Positions 17,449-26,241 are shown, counted from the stretch's first letter. The stretch is DNA of 64,000 nt from Paenibacillus nasutitermitis (GCF_014641075.1 NZ_BMHP01000003.1:248001-312000), one strand, 5' to 3'. Made by a program: numbers and translations. The notes: generated by a model not told the origin, from the letters alone.

Positions 17449-19698
17449 CTACATAATCTTTTTGCGGTATTCGCCGGGGGTAATCCCCTCATATTTTTTA
17501 AAATACCGGATAAAGGTATGCACGTCGTTGTAGCCGATCGCCTCGCTGATGGTTTGTAGTGATCTACTGGCATCCAATAGCAGTTTCTTGCCCTGCTGCA
17601 AACGGTATTCAGTCAAATATTCCAGCGGAGGTTTGCCTGTTTCCGCTTTGAACAGCCGGCCCAGATGTCCGCTGCTGATTCCGACGACTTCGGCAACATC
17701 CGAGATGGCGATATTGCGTTCATAATGCTGTTCCATATACAGCATGGCTTCCCGTATATATGGCGGAGAGCTTCTTTCGTTCCGAACCTCATGAACATAA
17801 TCCATCATGAGGCCGATGGTCGAGCGAATATAGGACTGCAGCTCGGAGCTGTCTCTGTATTTTTGCAAATTCAGCAAGCTCACTTCATCCATCAGCTCTC
17901 CAATATCATAACCTTCCTGGACAAGCGAACCGAGCATATGGCTCATGAGCATCACGAACATCTGCTGCAGTTTGGGCAGCGCATAGCGATTCTGATGAAT
18001 GTATTTCTCGAACAGCTGGGTCACTAATTCTTCGGCGGCCTGCTTGTCCCCTGCCAATATCGTGTTAAGAAACAGCTTCTGGTAGGAGGCCGGGTAGTCA
18101 AACTGCAGCTCTTCCCGGGTTCCATCTGCATAAACCAAATCAGAGCTTGCCAGAAATGCTTTGTACGTGACGGCCCGGCGCGCCAGCTCATAGGCTTCGT
18201 GCACCTTCTCCACAGACCGGATGCCTCCGACCACCACATGCAGCCACACCGACCAGCGTCCTTGGGTTTCCTCTTGAATTTGGCGGCAGCACCGCTCCAA
18301 ACTCTCCTGATCCGCAGGCTGAAGCTCCGGCGTATTCACATTCAGAATAAAGCCGAACATGCCCCGATCCAGGATAGACCCCGCTACCGGGAATTGGGAG
18401 GTCAGCATGTCCTCAGCCAGGCTGTACAAATAAACACTGCTCCCTTGTTCGTCTTCCCGGGAATTGGTTTGCGCGACAAGAAGAAGGACAAGGAAATTCT
18501 TGTGCTTGAAGCGAAGCCCAGTCTGGGCAAATTGTTCGAGAACATCGTGATCGCCAGGCAGACGATTATGCAGAAGTTCCTGCACCAAATGATCCCGGAT
18601 GATCGGCTCATTCTGCCTTACCGTTGTAATCAGATGGCCGATAGCATCGTCCACAAGGTTAAAGGCATCGATCTTGCCCGTGTCGAACGGACGGATCACA
18701 AATTCCTTCAGCCGCTCCGCCATTCGTTTCCACGGATCGTAAAGGATAGAGGCAAACAAATAGGATACGCCTAGCCCGGCAAGCAAAATCAGAAATAAAA
18801 TAAACAGCGCTTGGCTTGCGGCCTTCTTCATCTGTGCGCTGTAGTCACCGTACGGCGTTAACTGCAGCAATGTCCAGCCATACACCTCCCCTTTGCGCGC
18901 CGTCACAAAATAGGGGCCGCCAGCCGCAGTCATGACATCCGTCCGCAGCTCCCCCAGCTTCAATTGCCGGACCAATCCTTCGGTATCCAGCCCATCTATC
19001 GAACCGGAAACGAGCTTTCCCCAGGGATCAAGCACTACAGTAGGCTCCGCCGTACCCTCTGGGAAATTAAGAATGGCTTGCATAAAGCTGTCCTTCTGAA
19101 TGTCGATGATGAGCATGCCCAGAGGCGTTTGCAAGGTTGCGGGAACCGACCGGGCGAAGGTCAACATCTCCTCATCCGGTGTGCCTGCGCTCCCTTTCAC
19201 CGTACGGATGCCCGTCCATGAGCTATGCCGTTCCTTCGCCTCTTCCCTTAGACCCGTAATAAAAGCGCTGTCATAATAGTCGGAGGTGTTGTACAGCCCT
19301 TCGCTTGTCGTAAGTATTTTATCATTCTGGTAAACATGCAGCGCCAGGGAATGGAAGATGGAGTTGGACGTTGTCCACCCCCTAAGCTGCTCTTTAATGA
19401 CCGAATAATCGTATATCGATAGATCATAGGGGCGTTTTAACAGATCGTTAATGGAAGGGGTTAAGGAAAGCTGAGTCGACAGTTGGCTCACATTGTCGCT
19501 TAAACTGTCTATGTTGCGCCCAATACGGTCCAGCCGGTTTGCCGAAGTCCTCTCCATTTCACCTCTTAATTGATTGGATGAGCGGTACAAGTTAAAGGAG
19601 AGGAATAGAACTGCCGGAATGAGAATTGTCAGAAAGAATAATATGAGATGCTTGCGAAAGGCGGATTTGCGTAACAGTTTTTGTGGTTCCCAATTCAA
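17449..19698 (-). CDS. Membrane-bound AraC-family sensor-regulator
   Basis: One-piece transmembrane regulator of 749 residues. Helix 1 is at about 17-38 (LILFFLTILIPAVLFLSFNL), an extracellular Cache-like sensing region lies at about 40-295, and helix 2 at about 297-318 (ALFILFLILLAGLGVSYLFA). A cytoplasmic linker follows, then the C-terminal AraC double helix-turn-helix at about 650-749 (ISDVAEVVGISSGHLGRLFK; YNDVHTFIRYFKKYEGITPG). It starts at TTG (19696-19698) behind AAGGGGG. It has no kinase or receiver domain, so it probably senses an extracellular glycan and directly activates the adjacent importer-sulfatase operon. DNA-binding while membrane-anchored is inferred from the family layout. 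Confidence 0.9.
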   Translation of the reverse strand: MNWEPQKLLRKSAFRKHLILFFLTILIPAVLFLSFNLYRSSNQLRGEMERTSANRLDRIGRNIDSLSDNVSQLSTQLSLTPSINDLLKRPYDLSIYDYSVIKEQLRGWTTSNSIFHSLALHVYQNDKILTTSEGLYNTSDYYDSAFITGLREEAKERHSSWTGIRTVKGSAGTPDEEMLTFARSVPATLQTPLGMLIIDIQKDSFMQAILNFPEGTAEPTVVLDPWGKLVSGSIDGLDTEGLVRQLKLGELRTDVMTAAGGPYFVTARKGEVYGWTLLQLTPYGDYSAQMKKAASQALFILFLILLAGLGVSYLFASILYDPWKRMAERLKEFVIRPFDTGKIDAFNLVDDAIGHLITTVRQNEPIIRDHLVQELLHNRLPGDHDVLEQFAQTGLRFKHKNFLVLLLVAQTNSREDEQGSSVYLYSLAEDMLTSQFPVAGSILDRGMFGFILNVNTPELQPADQESLERCCRQIQEETQGRWSVWLHVVVGGIRSVEKVHEAYELARRAVTYKAFLASSDLVYADGTREELQFDYPASYQKLFLNTILAGDKQAAEELVTQLFEKYIHQNRYALPKLQQMFVMLMSHMLGSLVQEGYDIGELMDEVSLLNLQKYRDSSELQSYIRSTIGLMMDYVHEVRNERSSPPYIREAMLYMEQHYERNIAISDVAEVVGISSGHLGRLFKAETGKPPLEYLTEYRLQQGKKLLLDASRSLQTISEAIGYNDVHTFIRYFKKYEGITPGEYRKKIM

Positions 19699-19710
19699 TT
19701 CAGTACCCCC

Positions 19711-20240
19711 TTATGTCTGTCGTAGAACCCTGTGTCCTAAATGATACCACGCTCCCCCGTAAGTCGCACGTTGGAAATGAGAACCTTCAACCGGAAGGTC
19801 CTCATCAGGATTCCGATACCTGTTCGCTCCAGACGCCCATATTTCTTTACACCGTAACTTATCCCGGAGCATTTGTAAGACGCTGATTTCATAGTTGATC
19901 CTGTTTACTCTTTCTTGTCCCTTTTCATCTTTTTCGATGATAATTTCTTTGTAGTTATTGCGGATCACCCCATTGATCGGAATTTCGTCGGTTAAGGGAA
20001 AATAGTGCATTCCCGTTTGATTGTATTTCTTGATTAGTTCAAGTGCGAGGATAACCGGACGATGAACGTCGTTATTAGAACGAAAATAGAAACGGGCTTC
20101 ATTTTGAAAAAACTTGAGTAGCACGGCAAATCCAAGCCTGGTTTCCCCTTTCTTGTTCTCGATCAACCTCATCTCGTTCGGTAGGATCGTAAAATGCTCG
20201 ATTAATTCGTCCAGTTCCCAGTTTATTAATGGGGACGGGC
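19711..20240 (-). pseudogene. Tn3-family transposase (TnpA), internally deleted remnant
   Basis: The N-terminal DUF4158-like part is recognisable (WELDELIEHFTILPNEMRL and GETRLGFAVLLKFFQNEARF). It jumps directly to a more central part (VNRINYEISVLQMLRDKLRC, KEIWASGANRYRNPDEDLP). Tn3 transposases are close to 1,000 residues; about 150 remain in frame. No start codon fits the upstream end, and the catalytic C-terminus is absent. Neither 38-base Tn3 terminal repeats nor a resolvase is visible nearby. It marks the left edge of the mobile-element-rich region. Confidence 0.75.
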
Positions 20241-20265
20241 AGGAAGTTGAATAGCTTACTTCCTC

Positions 20266-20297
20266 TTGACCCTAACACTAAGGTCAGGGTTTATAAT
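20266..20297 (+). promoter_or_regulatory. MerR-type promoter with 20-base spacer and dyad
   Basis: TTGACC (-35, 20266-20271) and a perfect TATAAT (-10, 20292-20297) are separated by 20 bases, too long for normal sigma-A use. The spacer carries the dyad CCCTaAC...GTcAGGG. A long spacer filled by a dyad is the hallmark of promoters activated by MerR-family regulators. It would drive the small gene at 20345 and the FMN reductase at 20696. No intact MerR gene is in the window. Confidence 0.65.
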
Positions 20298-20344
20298 GAA
20301 ATTATCTCGAGCAGAAATCTACTGGAAAGGAAATAAGATACGTT

Positions 20345-20563
20345 ATGGATATTACTCCACAAGAAGAAAACATGATTAAGGCTCTCCGTGAGGCCGCATT
20401 ACCCCCTTTATTCGTGCTCATACGAATTAGAAATGATGTTTCAAATGACACTAAAAATGTCGAGAAGAGCCGCAGAGATGACGTCGTAAAAACATTAGAA
20501 AAATACATCGGCCCACTATGGGAAGATTATCATGAGGGGAAGAATTCACAAGCCAAAGAATGA
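20345..20563 (+). CDS. Small hypothetical protein (72 aa)
   Basis: Soluble, charged, largely helical-looking protein of 72 residues starting MDITPQEENMIKALREAALP, with no motif I can assign. A purine-rich GGAAAGGA lies upstream of the ATG, somewhat far away. It is the first gene after the MerR-type promoter at 20266-20297 and precedes the FMN reductase by 132 bases. That position, rather than the sequence, is the main reason to accept it. Confidence 0.55.
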   Translation: MDITPQEENMIKALREAALPPLFVLIRIRNDVSNDTKNVEKSRRDDVVKTLEKYIGPLWEDYHEGKNSQAKE

Positions 20564-20695
20564 CCTTTACGAATTAATCTTAACTATTCAGTGGCTGCAA
20601 ACCGCACCACTCAGATTGATATCATTACGCTAACGAAGACAATAGTTAAAACATCGAAATGCCACACGGCACCCCAACATATTGGAGGAGATTAA

Positions 20696-21253
20696 ATGCT
20701 AAAAATCGCAATCATAATTGGCAGCACGCGCCCAGGACGTAGAGGTGAAACAGTCGCTCAGTGGGTACACGACATAGCACAAAAACGCAGCGATGCTGTA
20801 TACGAAATTGTGGATCTTGCAGATTTCAATTTGCCGCTATATGATGAACCAAAGCCGCCAATATTGGGTCAATATACGAAGCCGCATACGTTGGCTTGGT
20901 CCGAAGCAATTAATTCGTACGATGGCTATGTTTTCGTGACTCCCGAGTATAATCATGCCATCTCCGGAGCGCTCAAAAACGGCATTGACTTTTTATTTAA
21001 TGAATGGAAAGATAAGGCGGCAGGCATTGTCAGCTATGGTGGCGGCACAGGTGGGGCTCGAGCAGCAGAAATCCTGAGACTCATCTTGGGTGGGCTGCAT
21101 GTTGCTGACGTAAGTGCTCAGGTGAGCCTATCGCTCTTTACTGATTTTGAAAACCACAGCATTCTGAAACCGGCACCACGTCAGGAAGCAGCCGTCAACA
21201 CGCTGTTCGATCAAGTCATCGCTTGGAGTGGTGCATTAAAAGCGTTGCGTTAA
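20696..21253 (+). CDS. NADPH-dependent FMN reductase family protein
   Basis: Flavodoxin-fold oxidoreductase of 185 residues, the normal length for the family, which uses NAD(P)H to reduce FMN, quinones or azo compounds. The FMN phosphate-binding loop is at the N-terminus (IAIIIGSTRPGRRGETVAQW). The conserved TPEYNHAISGALKNGIDFLF and GIVSYGGGTGGARAAEILRL segments complete the fold. The start has GGAGGAG 6 bases upstream. It may be induced through the MerR-type promoter at 20266, which would fit a stress or electrophile response (inference). Confidence 0.92.
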   Translation: MLKIAIIIGSTRPGRRGETVAQWVHDIAQKRSDAVYEIVDLADFNLPLYDEPKPPILGQYTKPHTLAWSEAINSYDGYVFVTPEYNHAISGALKNGIDFLFNEWKDKAAGIVSYGGGTGGARAAEILRLILGGLHVADVSAQVSLSLFTDFENHSILKPAPRQEAAVNTLFDQVIAWSGALKALR

Positions 21254-21279
21254 TACTCAAACCAACCGAATAAGTTCCG

Positions 21280-21310
21280 ATAAGCTGGATTGGATTCGCG
21301 CCTAATCCAG
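21280..21310 (+). terminator. Hairpin after the FMN reductase
   Basis: CTGGATT and AATCCAG pair around a 12-base loop about 30-60 bases after the reductase stop. There is no clear T run, so terminator function is uncertain. Confidence 0.35.
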
Positions 21311-21321
21311 TTATATGATGC

Positions 21322-21766
21322 TGGTATTACCTCAGATAGGCCGCTTGCTTCTTTTTCATCGAATCAGTGTGCATGGCTATTAGCTCTTTGAAAGTTTGAG
21401 GAAAAGAACAATGCGGTCTTTGCTGCCCTTTCCTTTGTTGATCCGGATCTGACAGTAATGAAAATCGATGTCCGCCAGCTTAATGCTGATTAACTCACTG
21501 ACCCGGGCACCTGTATACATGAGGGTCTTCACAATCATCATGTCTTGAAAATTCTTGGCCTTCCAAACCAATTCATAGTATCTTTTTAATTCTTCCTCTG
21601 CAGGTACGTTAGGCAGCTTTTTATTTGATTTAGGAACTTCAATTTCAAGCTCACTTCTTAAATGTTGAAACAAACTCTTTAAGTAAGCATAGTCCGGTCG
21701 TTCTGAGCGAATGTACTTCGCCAGCTCCCGGGCTTTCTTTTTTGCAGATACGCGTTTTTCAATCAT
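21322..21766 (-). pseudogene. Tyrosine recombinase (XerC/phage integrase type), broken
   Basis: The start at 21766 gives a core-binding region (RELAKYIRSERPDYAYLKSL). The first part of the catalytic domain follows, including the first catalytic Arg in TLMYTGARVSELISIKLADI and the beta strands to INKGKGSKDRIVLF. The frame is then lost by one base and a stop follows. In the next frame the homology resumes as PQTFKELIAMHTDSMKKKQA and then ends at a stop near 21322. The H-x-x-R and Tyr nucleophile parts are gone, so it cannot recombine DNA. Confidence 0.75.
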
Positions 21767-22134
21767 GCCAATTCACCTTCCAATGGGAGTACACGCTGGT
21801 GAGGAGCGATTCGAAGACTGTCAAACTCAACCTCTGGATGGCACCTGACCTGCGGAGTGGTGAGAAGCGGATCAACCCTCGTATGCGATGACATTCCGCG
21901 GCGTTGTTGGAGGAGGGACGTTCATATTAGAGTGAAAAAATATTAGTTTTCAAATGGGTGAATCAAAAGTAGTAGATAGTATGATTGGCCATTTCTACAT
22001 TTGCTTTTTGTAGGTTCCCTTTATTCGGAAAACAATGCTAGATAAGTTGAACTGGCTTTAAGAAAGGGGGTAGTTTTTACATATTCAGGGAATAACCCTT
22101 CGGTCTATGGTAGGAATCCTGTCACTAGGCCGAT
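21767..22134. other. Intergenic stretch with no supported gene
   Basis: This stretch between the broken recombinase and the AT-rich block holds no open frame, hairpin or repeat I can support. The base composition shifts from mixed to AT-rich at about 21930, consistent with a junction between DNA segments of different origin. Confidence 0.5.
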
Positions 22135-22230
22135 ATGATCGTTCTGCTTCTTTATATCGTGGCTTCTGTGTTCTTGCTTGTATACTTATGTGTCCTCGGC
22201 ATTTTTGAAAAATTGAATCTTTGTTGGTAA
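22135..22230 (+). CDS. Possible 31-residue hydrophobic peptide
   Basis: ATG at 22135 to TAA at 22228-22230 encodes a peptide of 31 residues that is almost one membrane helix (IVLLLYIVASVFLLVYLCVL). No good ribosome site is present, and chance frames of this length are common. Offered only as a candidate small membrane protein. Confidence 0.18.
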   Translation: MIVLLLYIVASVFLLVYLCVLGIFEKLNLCW

Positions 22231-22271
22231 AATGGATTTATTCAATCTTTTTCAACGAAAGGATGACAAAT

Positions 22272-23042
22272 ATGAAGATAGCAGCTTTATATGATATTCA
22301 TGGAAATTATCCAGCTCTTCATGCTGTACTTAAAGAATTAGAATCTATCGAACCTGATATCCTCTTTATTGGAGGAGATATTGTTTCAGGACCTATGCCA
22401 CTACAGACATTGCAAACACTAAGAAATTTTACAGGTAATGTTCAGATGATTCGTGGAAATGGAGAACGAGAAGTGGCGGAGGTATTAGAAGGGAAGACGA
22501 TTCCCTTTTTAGATAAAAAAGGAATCGAGAAACAAAAGTGGGTTGCTAAACAATTAACTTCATCTGATCGACAATTTTTGGCTAGTTTACCCGAAACGAA
22601 GGTGCTAACTGCAAATGGATTGGGTGAAATTCTCTTTTGCCATGCAACACCACATAGTGATGAGGAAATTTTCACTCCTCTAACCCCAGATGAACATGTA
22701 AAAACGCTTTTTCACTCTGTAGAGCAACCTTTTATTTTTTGTGGACATACACATCTTCCATTTGTCCGGAAAATAGACGATAAGCAGATTATTAATCCTG
22801 GTAGTGTTGGCATGCCTTATACTGGAAATCCAGGTGCATATTGGGCACTTATCGATGAAAATGGATTCGAATTAAAATATACTTCTTATGATTTAGAGGA
22901 AGCATCAAAAGCAATCCTTAAAAGCGGTGATCCAGAGGCAGAAGAATTTATAGAAAACTATATTAAGAATACGATGCAAGAAGATCAGGCGATAAATATG
23001 ATAGAAAAGCTGGCAGAACAACGAAGGAAAAAGGATAGTTAG
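22272..23042 (+). CDS. Calcineurin-like metallophosphoesterase
   Basis: Metal-dependent phosphoesterase of about 256 residues. All the family blocks are present: D-x-H in ALYDIHGNYPAL, GD-x-x in LFIGGDIVSGPMP, GN-E in MIRGNGEREV, then FCHATPH and FCGHTHLPF with NPGSVGMPY near the end. The ATG at 22272 has GAAAGGATG upstream; an ATG three codons earlier (22263) is possible. It is a single gene in an AT-rich segment that differs in composition from the flanking operons, suggesting acquisition from a low-GC Bacillales relative. The physiological substrate cannot be told from sequence. Confidence 0.92.
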   Translation: MKIAALYDIHGNYPALHAVLKELESIEPDILFIGGDIVSGPMPLQTLQTLRNFTGNVQMIRGNGEREVAEVLEGKTIPFLDKKGIEKQKWVAKQLTSSDRQFLASLPETKVLTANGLGEILFCHATPHSDEEIFTPLTPDEHVKTLFHSVEQPFIFCGHTHLPFVRKIDDKQIINPGSVGMPYTGNPGAYWALIDENGFELKYTSYDLEEASKAILKSGDPEAEEFIENYIKNTMQEDQAINMIEKLAEQRRKKDS

Positions 23043-23172
23043 GATTCCCCAGTAGACCTGCCGATAAATTTCATTTTCTTGGGCGAAGTGCACTTTGTAA
23101 CATGGTTGCTGGTTTACCCTCTCTCTAGGCCCGTTAAGAAAAGCTTTTCCTTATTTACAGAGCATGGCGTGA

Positions 23173-23497
23173 ACCTTCGCAGCTTTAGCTCATGAGTGTA
23201 ATCATAATGTGCGCTATCAATTTATTCAATGGGATCATTTCGCCGTTACATTAGGTGAATTAATTGTTAGTGAAGGGTTTCGAAAACTTTGCTACTTCTA
23301 TTTTTGGGGAGGAGCTGCTCGGACATTGGGTATCGAAAACAGATATGGAAACGCTGAATAAGCCTATTAAACCTGTGCTCAAGGAAAAATCACAACTAAG
23401 TGGCTTTGAGAATTTGGGGCCGTATCTTTACGGTGATGAATTAGCAAAACTTACCTTACGGAAAATGGTTATCGACTCTACGATAGAAATAGTTTAG
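23173..23497 (+). pseudogene. DUF2268 (YjaZ-like putative Zn protease) remnant
   Basis: From 23173 the plus strand reads TFAALAHECNHNVRYQFIQW, an HExxH-like metal site typical of the DUF2268 family, then VTLGELIVSEG. Near 23275 the frame shifts and continues as FENFATSIFGEELLGHWVSK to YLYGDELAKL, after which the gene is cut. Both the N-terminal part and the C-terminal end are missing. The 3' cut joins directly to a merR fragment at about 23455, so a deletion probably fused two neighbouring genes. Confidence 0.65.
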
Positions 23498-23697
23498 CAA
23501 AATTACAAATGATTTTGTTTTTAAAAGAGATGAACTTCCTTCTCAAGGAAATTAAGGGTATTTTGAATCTTACGAAAGAAGAACAACAACTATTTTTAAA
23601 AAAACATATCCAAACTTTATTGTTAAAAAAACACCGATTAGAAACAATTATTACTGCATTAGATAAGTATGTATCGGGAAAAGATATCTACAACTAA
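23455..23697 (+). pseudogene. MerR-family regulator, 5'-truncated remnant
   Basis: In the frame of 23455 the sequence reads LTENGYRLYDRNSLAKLQMI and continues as FLKEMNFLLKEIKGILNLTK to the stop at 23695-23697. This is the second half of the MerR winged helix (the GYRLY wing) and the dimerisation helix. The first helix-turn-helix, about 30 residues, is missing and the upstream sequence belongs to the DUF2268 remnant in another frame. The protein cannot bind DNA as a normal MerR. Confidence 0.7.
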
Positions 23698-23779
23698 AGT
23701 ATTTTTAATCATTCTTCAATTTTACTAGTATATGAAGCGAAATTCATGTAGAAATTAAAATCATGTGTTATGTTTTTCA

Positions 23780-23798
23780 ACTATACGGGTCGTATAGT
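23780..23798. promoter_or_regulatory. Perfect 8-3-8 inverted repeat upstream of the S66 peptidase
   Basis: ACTATACG-GGT-CGTATAGT is a perfect dyad 40 bases ahead of the S66 peptidase start. Size and symmetry suit a TetR-like repressor operator. The right arm contains TATAGT, which could be a -10 box, so binding would block transcription. No cognate regulator is adjacent. Confidence 0.55.
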
Positions 23799-23837
23799 CG
23801 AAGTTAATCGTGAGCTTATATAAGGGTGGGAGTTAAT

Positions 23838-24869
23838 GTGTTAATTAAGCCAAAAAAATTGCATCCGGGAGATTGTGTTGCAACAGTAAGTCCTTCTTGG
23901 GGAGGGGCAGGTGATCCTGGAATTAGATGGCGTTATGAACAAGGAATAAAGAGATTAGAAGAAGTTTTTGGTCTTGTGGTTGTATCGATGCCGAATAGTT
24001 TGAAAGGGTCAGATTATATTTATGAGAACCCACAAGCTCGTGCGGAAGATTTGATGACGGCATTTAAAGATAAAACTATTAAAGGAATCTTTGCAAATAT
24101 TGGTGGAGAAGATAGTATTCGCCTTCTTCCTTATATTGATTTTGATGTTATACGTGAAAACCCCAAAATTTTTATGGGTTACTCTGATGTGACTGTTTCA
24201 CATTTATTTTGTCATAAAGCAGGAATTTCTTCTTTTTACGGTCCGGCAATTTTAACAGATTTTGCTGAAAACATTGGGATGGATCCATATACGATTGAAA
24301 TGGTGAATCGAACGGTCTTTTCAAATGAGATTATTGGTGAAATTCAACCTGCTAAAGAATGGACGAGTGAGCGTTTAGAATGGATAGAATCTAACAAGAA
24401 TCAACGGCGTACTATGCAACAGAATACTGAATATGAACTACTTCAAGGCTCAGATATCGTACAAGGACGTTTGATTGGAGGTTGTATTGAAATACTGGAG
24501 TTCGTAAAAGGAACGGACCTTTGGCCTGAGAAAAAATATTGGGAGAATAGCATTCTTTTCTTTGAAACATCTGAAGAAATGCCAGAACCAGACCTTATCA
24601 AGTATTGGTTACGAAATTATGCTGCACAAGGCATTCTACAAAAAGCAAATGGAATCATTTTTGGTAAACCACAAGATGAGAAGTATTACGAAGAGTATAA
24701 AGAAGAAATTCAAAAAGTCATGAAGGAATTTGATTTGGAGGATTTGCCTATTCTTTATAACCTGAATTTTGGTCATACTGAACCGAAGTTTATTTTACCA
24801 TATGGCGCAATGGCAGAAATTAATTGTAGTAAGAGGACTTTCACAATTCTAGAAAATGGAGTGGAATAA
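23838..24869 (+). CDS. S66-family peptidase (LD-carboxypeptidase / MccF-like)
   Basis: Serine peptidase of about 343 residues in the S66 family, whose members are LD-carboxypeptidases recycling peptidoglycan or MccF immunity enzymes that cleave microcin C-like peptide-nucleotides. The nucleophile is Ser116 in IFMGYSDVTVSHLF. The C-terminal His is in NLNFGHTEPKFILPYG, and the oxyanion region is FANIGGEDSIRLL. The insert PAKEWTSERLEWIES and overall length resemble MccF-like proteins more than LdcA, but this is judged by eye. I choose the GTG at 23838 behind AAGGGTGGGAG; a GTG four codons earlier overlaps that site. A perfect operator-like dyad lies upstream. Confidence 0.88.
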   Translation: MLIKPKKLHPGDCVATVSPSWGGAGDPGIRWRYEQGIKRLEEVFGLVVVSMPNSLKGSDYIYENPQARAEDLMTAFKDKTIKGIFANIGGEDSIRLLPYIDFDVIRENPKIFMGYSDVTVSHLFCHKAGISSFYGPAILTDFAENIGMDPYTIEMVNRTVFSNEIIGEIQPAKEWTSERLEWIESNKNQRRTMQQNTEYELLQGSDIVQGRLIGGCIEILEFVKGTDLWPEKKYWENSILFFETSEEMPEPDLIKYWLRNYAAQGILQKANGIIFGKPQDEKYYEEYKEEIQKVMKEFDLEDLPILYNLNFGHTEPKFILPYGAMAEINCSKRTFTILENGVE

Positions 24870-25008
24870 ATTAAAAAAGGTAAAGGGATAAATCGATACT
24901 ATTTGATTAATTTGTCTTTATACTTTTTGTAATCTTTGAAACCAGAATCTAGTAACTGTCGCGCCGGGCATCAGCCTACCAGACCCGCCCCCTCCACCTC
25001 AAGCCACT

Positions 25009-25497
25009 TTAGCGTACATGTATGCGGTCTGGATAACATACGGTTAATTGCAGCAGGATCTGTCCCCAGTTCTGCACGCGTCCCGTCCATTTGCGCACCA
25101 CATCCATGGCGGCTAGATACAGCATTTTCAACAGTGCATCATCGGTCGGGAAAATGCTTTTGCCTTTGGTCACCTTGCGCAGCTGGCGGTGGTAGCCCTC
25201 GATCATATTGGTGGTGTAGATCATCTTGCGCAGTTCCGGCGGATACATGAAGAACGTGGACAGCTCGTCCCAGTTCTGACGCCAGGACTTCACGATCAAG
25301 GGATACTTCTGGCCCCACATCTCCTCAAATCGATCCAGCTCCAGCAAGGCCGCCTCTTCCGTAGCAGCTTTGTATATGGGCTTCAGATCCACCGTGACTC
25401 GCTTTAGGTCCTTGTATGACACGTAACGGACCGAGTTCCGAATCTGGTGGACGATGCACTTTTGAATATCGGTTTTCGGGTAGCATGCCGCAATACT
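25009..25497 (-). pseudogene. IS256-family transposase, C-terminal remnant
   Basis: The minus strand from 25497 reads SIAACYPKTDIQKCIVHQIR and NSVRYVSYKDLKRVTVDLKP, the block following the second catalytic Asp of IS256 (Mutator) transposases. It goes on through SWRQNWDELSTFFMYPPELR and TTNMIEGYHRQLRKVTKGK, which contains the catalytic Glu region, to a stop at 25009. The N-terminal two thirds is gone. Upstream of 25497 the sequence switches to other DNA, so the copy was cut there. Confidence 0.8.
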
Positions 25498-25817
25498 GGA
25501 ATTTATGCTCCTTGACTAACTCTTGAATCGCCTGCTTGCTCCAAATGTTCTGAGAAAATAAAGTATTAGACTAACCCCAAAAACGAAACAGCAGCAGCCA
25601 TGGACTGAGAAAATAAAGTCCTAGACTGCTGCTGCTTTATTGAACGTTCTCTGTTAGCTTATCAGGACACCTAGTGGTGCACCAACCTGTCGTAATTATG
25701 TTATCGTATCCCGTACGTCGCTGCCCCCACGCTTTTGTGCCATTTCTGTCTACCGGCGCTGCCCCTTTTCGCTATGTATGCCATCGGTACGATCGCAAAA
25801 CTACCAAAGCCTCTTCA
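25498..25817. other. Non-coding junction region with repeats
   Basis: Between the IS256 remnant and the VOC remnant I see no gene. The stretch holds the repeat structure described at 25550-25638 and otherwise only short chance frames. Confidence 0.5.
25550..25638. repeat. 23-base direct repeat nested with a CAGCAGCAG inverted repeat
   Basis: CTGAGAAAATAAAGT followed by two variable bases and TAGACT occurs at 25550-25572 and again at 25605-25627, 55 bases apart, 21 of 23 identical. The second copy lies inside a hairpin whose arms are CAGCAGCAG (25589-25597) and CTGCTGCTG (25626-25634), with an inner GGACT/AGTCC pairing. This may be the end of an insertion element. Confidence 0.5.
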
Positions 25818-26205
25818 CTAAGAGACACTTTCACCCTTGGGCCAGAGGACTTCTAAGCACAAATGATTGTTGTCAAAAAACACAAATGATCCAAGCTCAG
25901 GAATATCTGTAATGGAGACATGAGCATTGCTCAAACGCTCACGTAAGGCGTGTGCGGTAGTTTCATCTGGAAGCCGCAGGGCAACATGAGGGACGAAACT
26001 CTGTGGGTGAGTGTCTGAAGCGCCGAGCGTTGTTTTTTCTATCGGGCGTTCAAAGAAATGGAAGCCGCATTCGTTGCCGTCTTTTGGTTTGAAGAAAATG
26101 AGACAATGCCTGCCACGTCCCGGTAGAAGCCAATAGTCGCATCCAGATCCGCTGTATTCAAGGCAATGTGGTGAATACCATTCCAGGGAAGTTGAATTGA
26201 TTGCT
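25818..26205 (-). pseudogene. VOC (glyoxalase-like) family protein, frameshifted
   Basis: The first strand of a vicinal-oxygen-chelate domain is clear (WNGIHHIALNTADLDATIGF, then YRDVAG). A deletion then shifts the frame. In the next frame the rest of the domain follows: GRHCLIFFKPKDGNECGFHF, VPHVALRLPDETTAHALRER and DIPELGSFVFFDNNHLCLEV, to a TAG at 25818-25820. The His and Glu metal ligands typical of the fold are visible (HHIAL; LCLEV). A segment of about 15-20 residues is missing at the break. Confidence 0.7.
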
Positions 26206-26241
26206 CTGTGTGAGACCTACTTTTTCTGCTCCTCTTCTTTT

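Noticed and set aside
25586..25638. CAG/CTG runs as the start of a trinucleotide or CRISPR-like array
   Set aside because: Only three units per arm, arranged as one inverted repeat; there are no regularly spaced repeats with variable spacers anywhere in the window.
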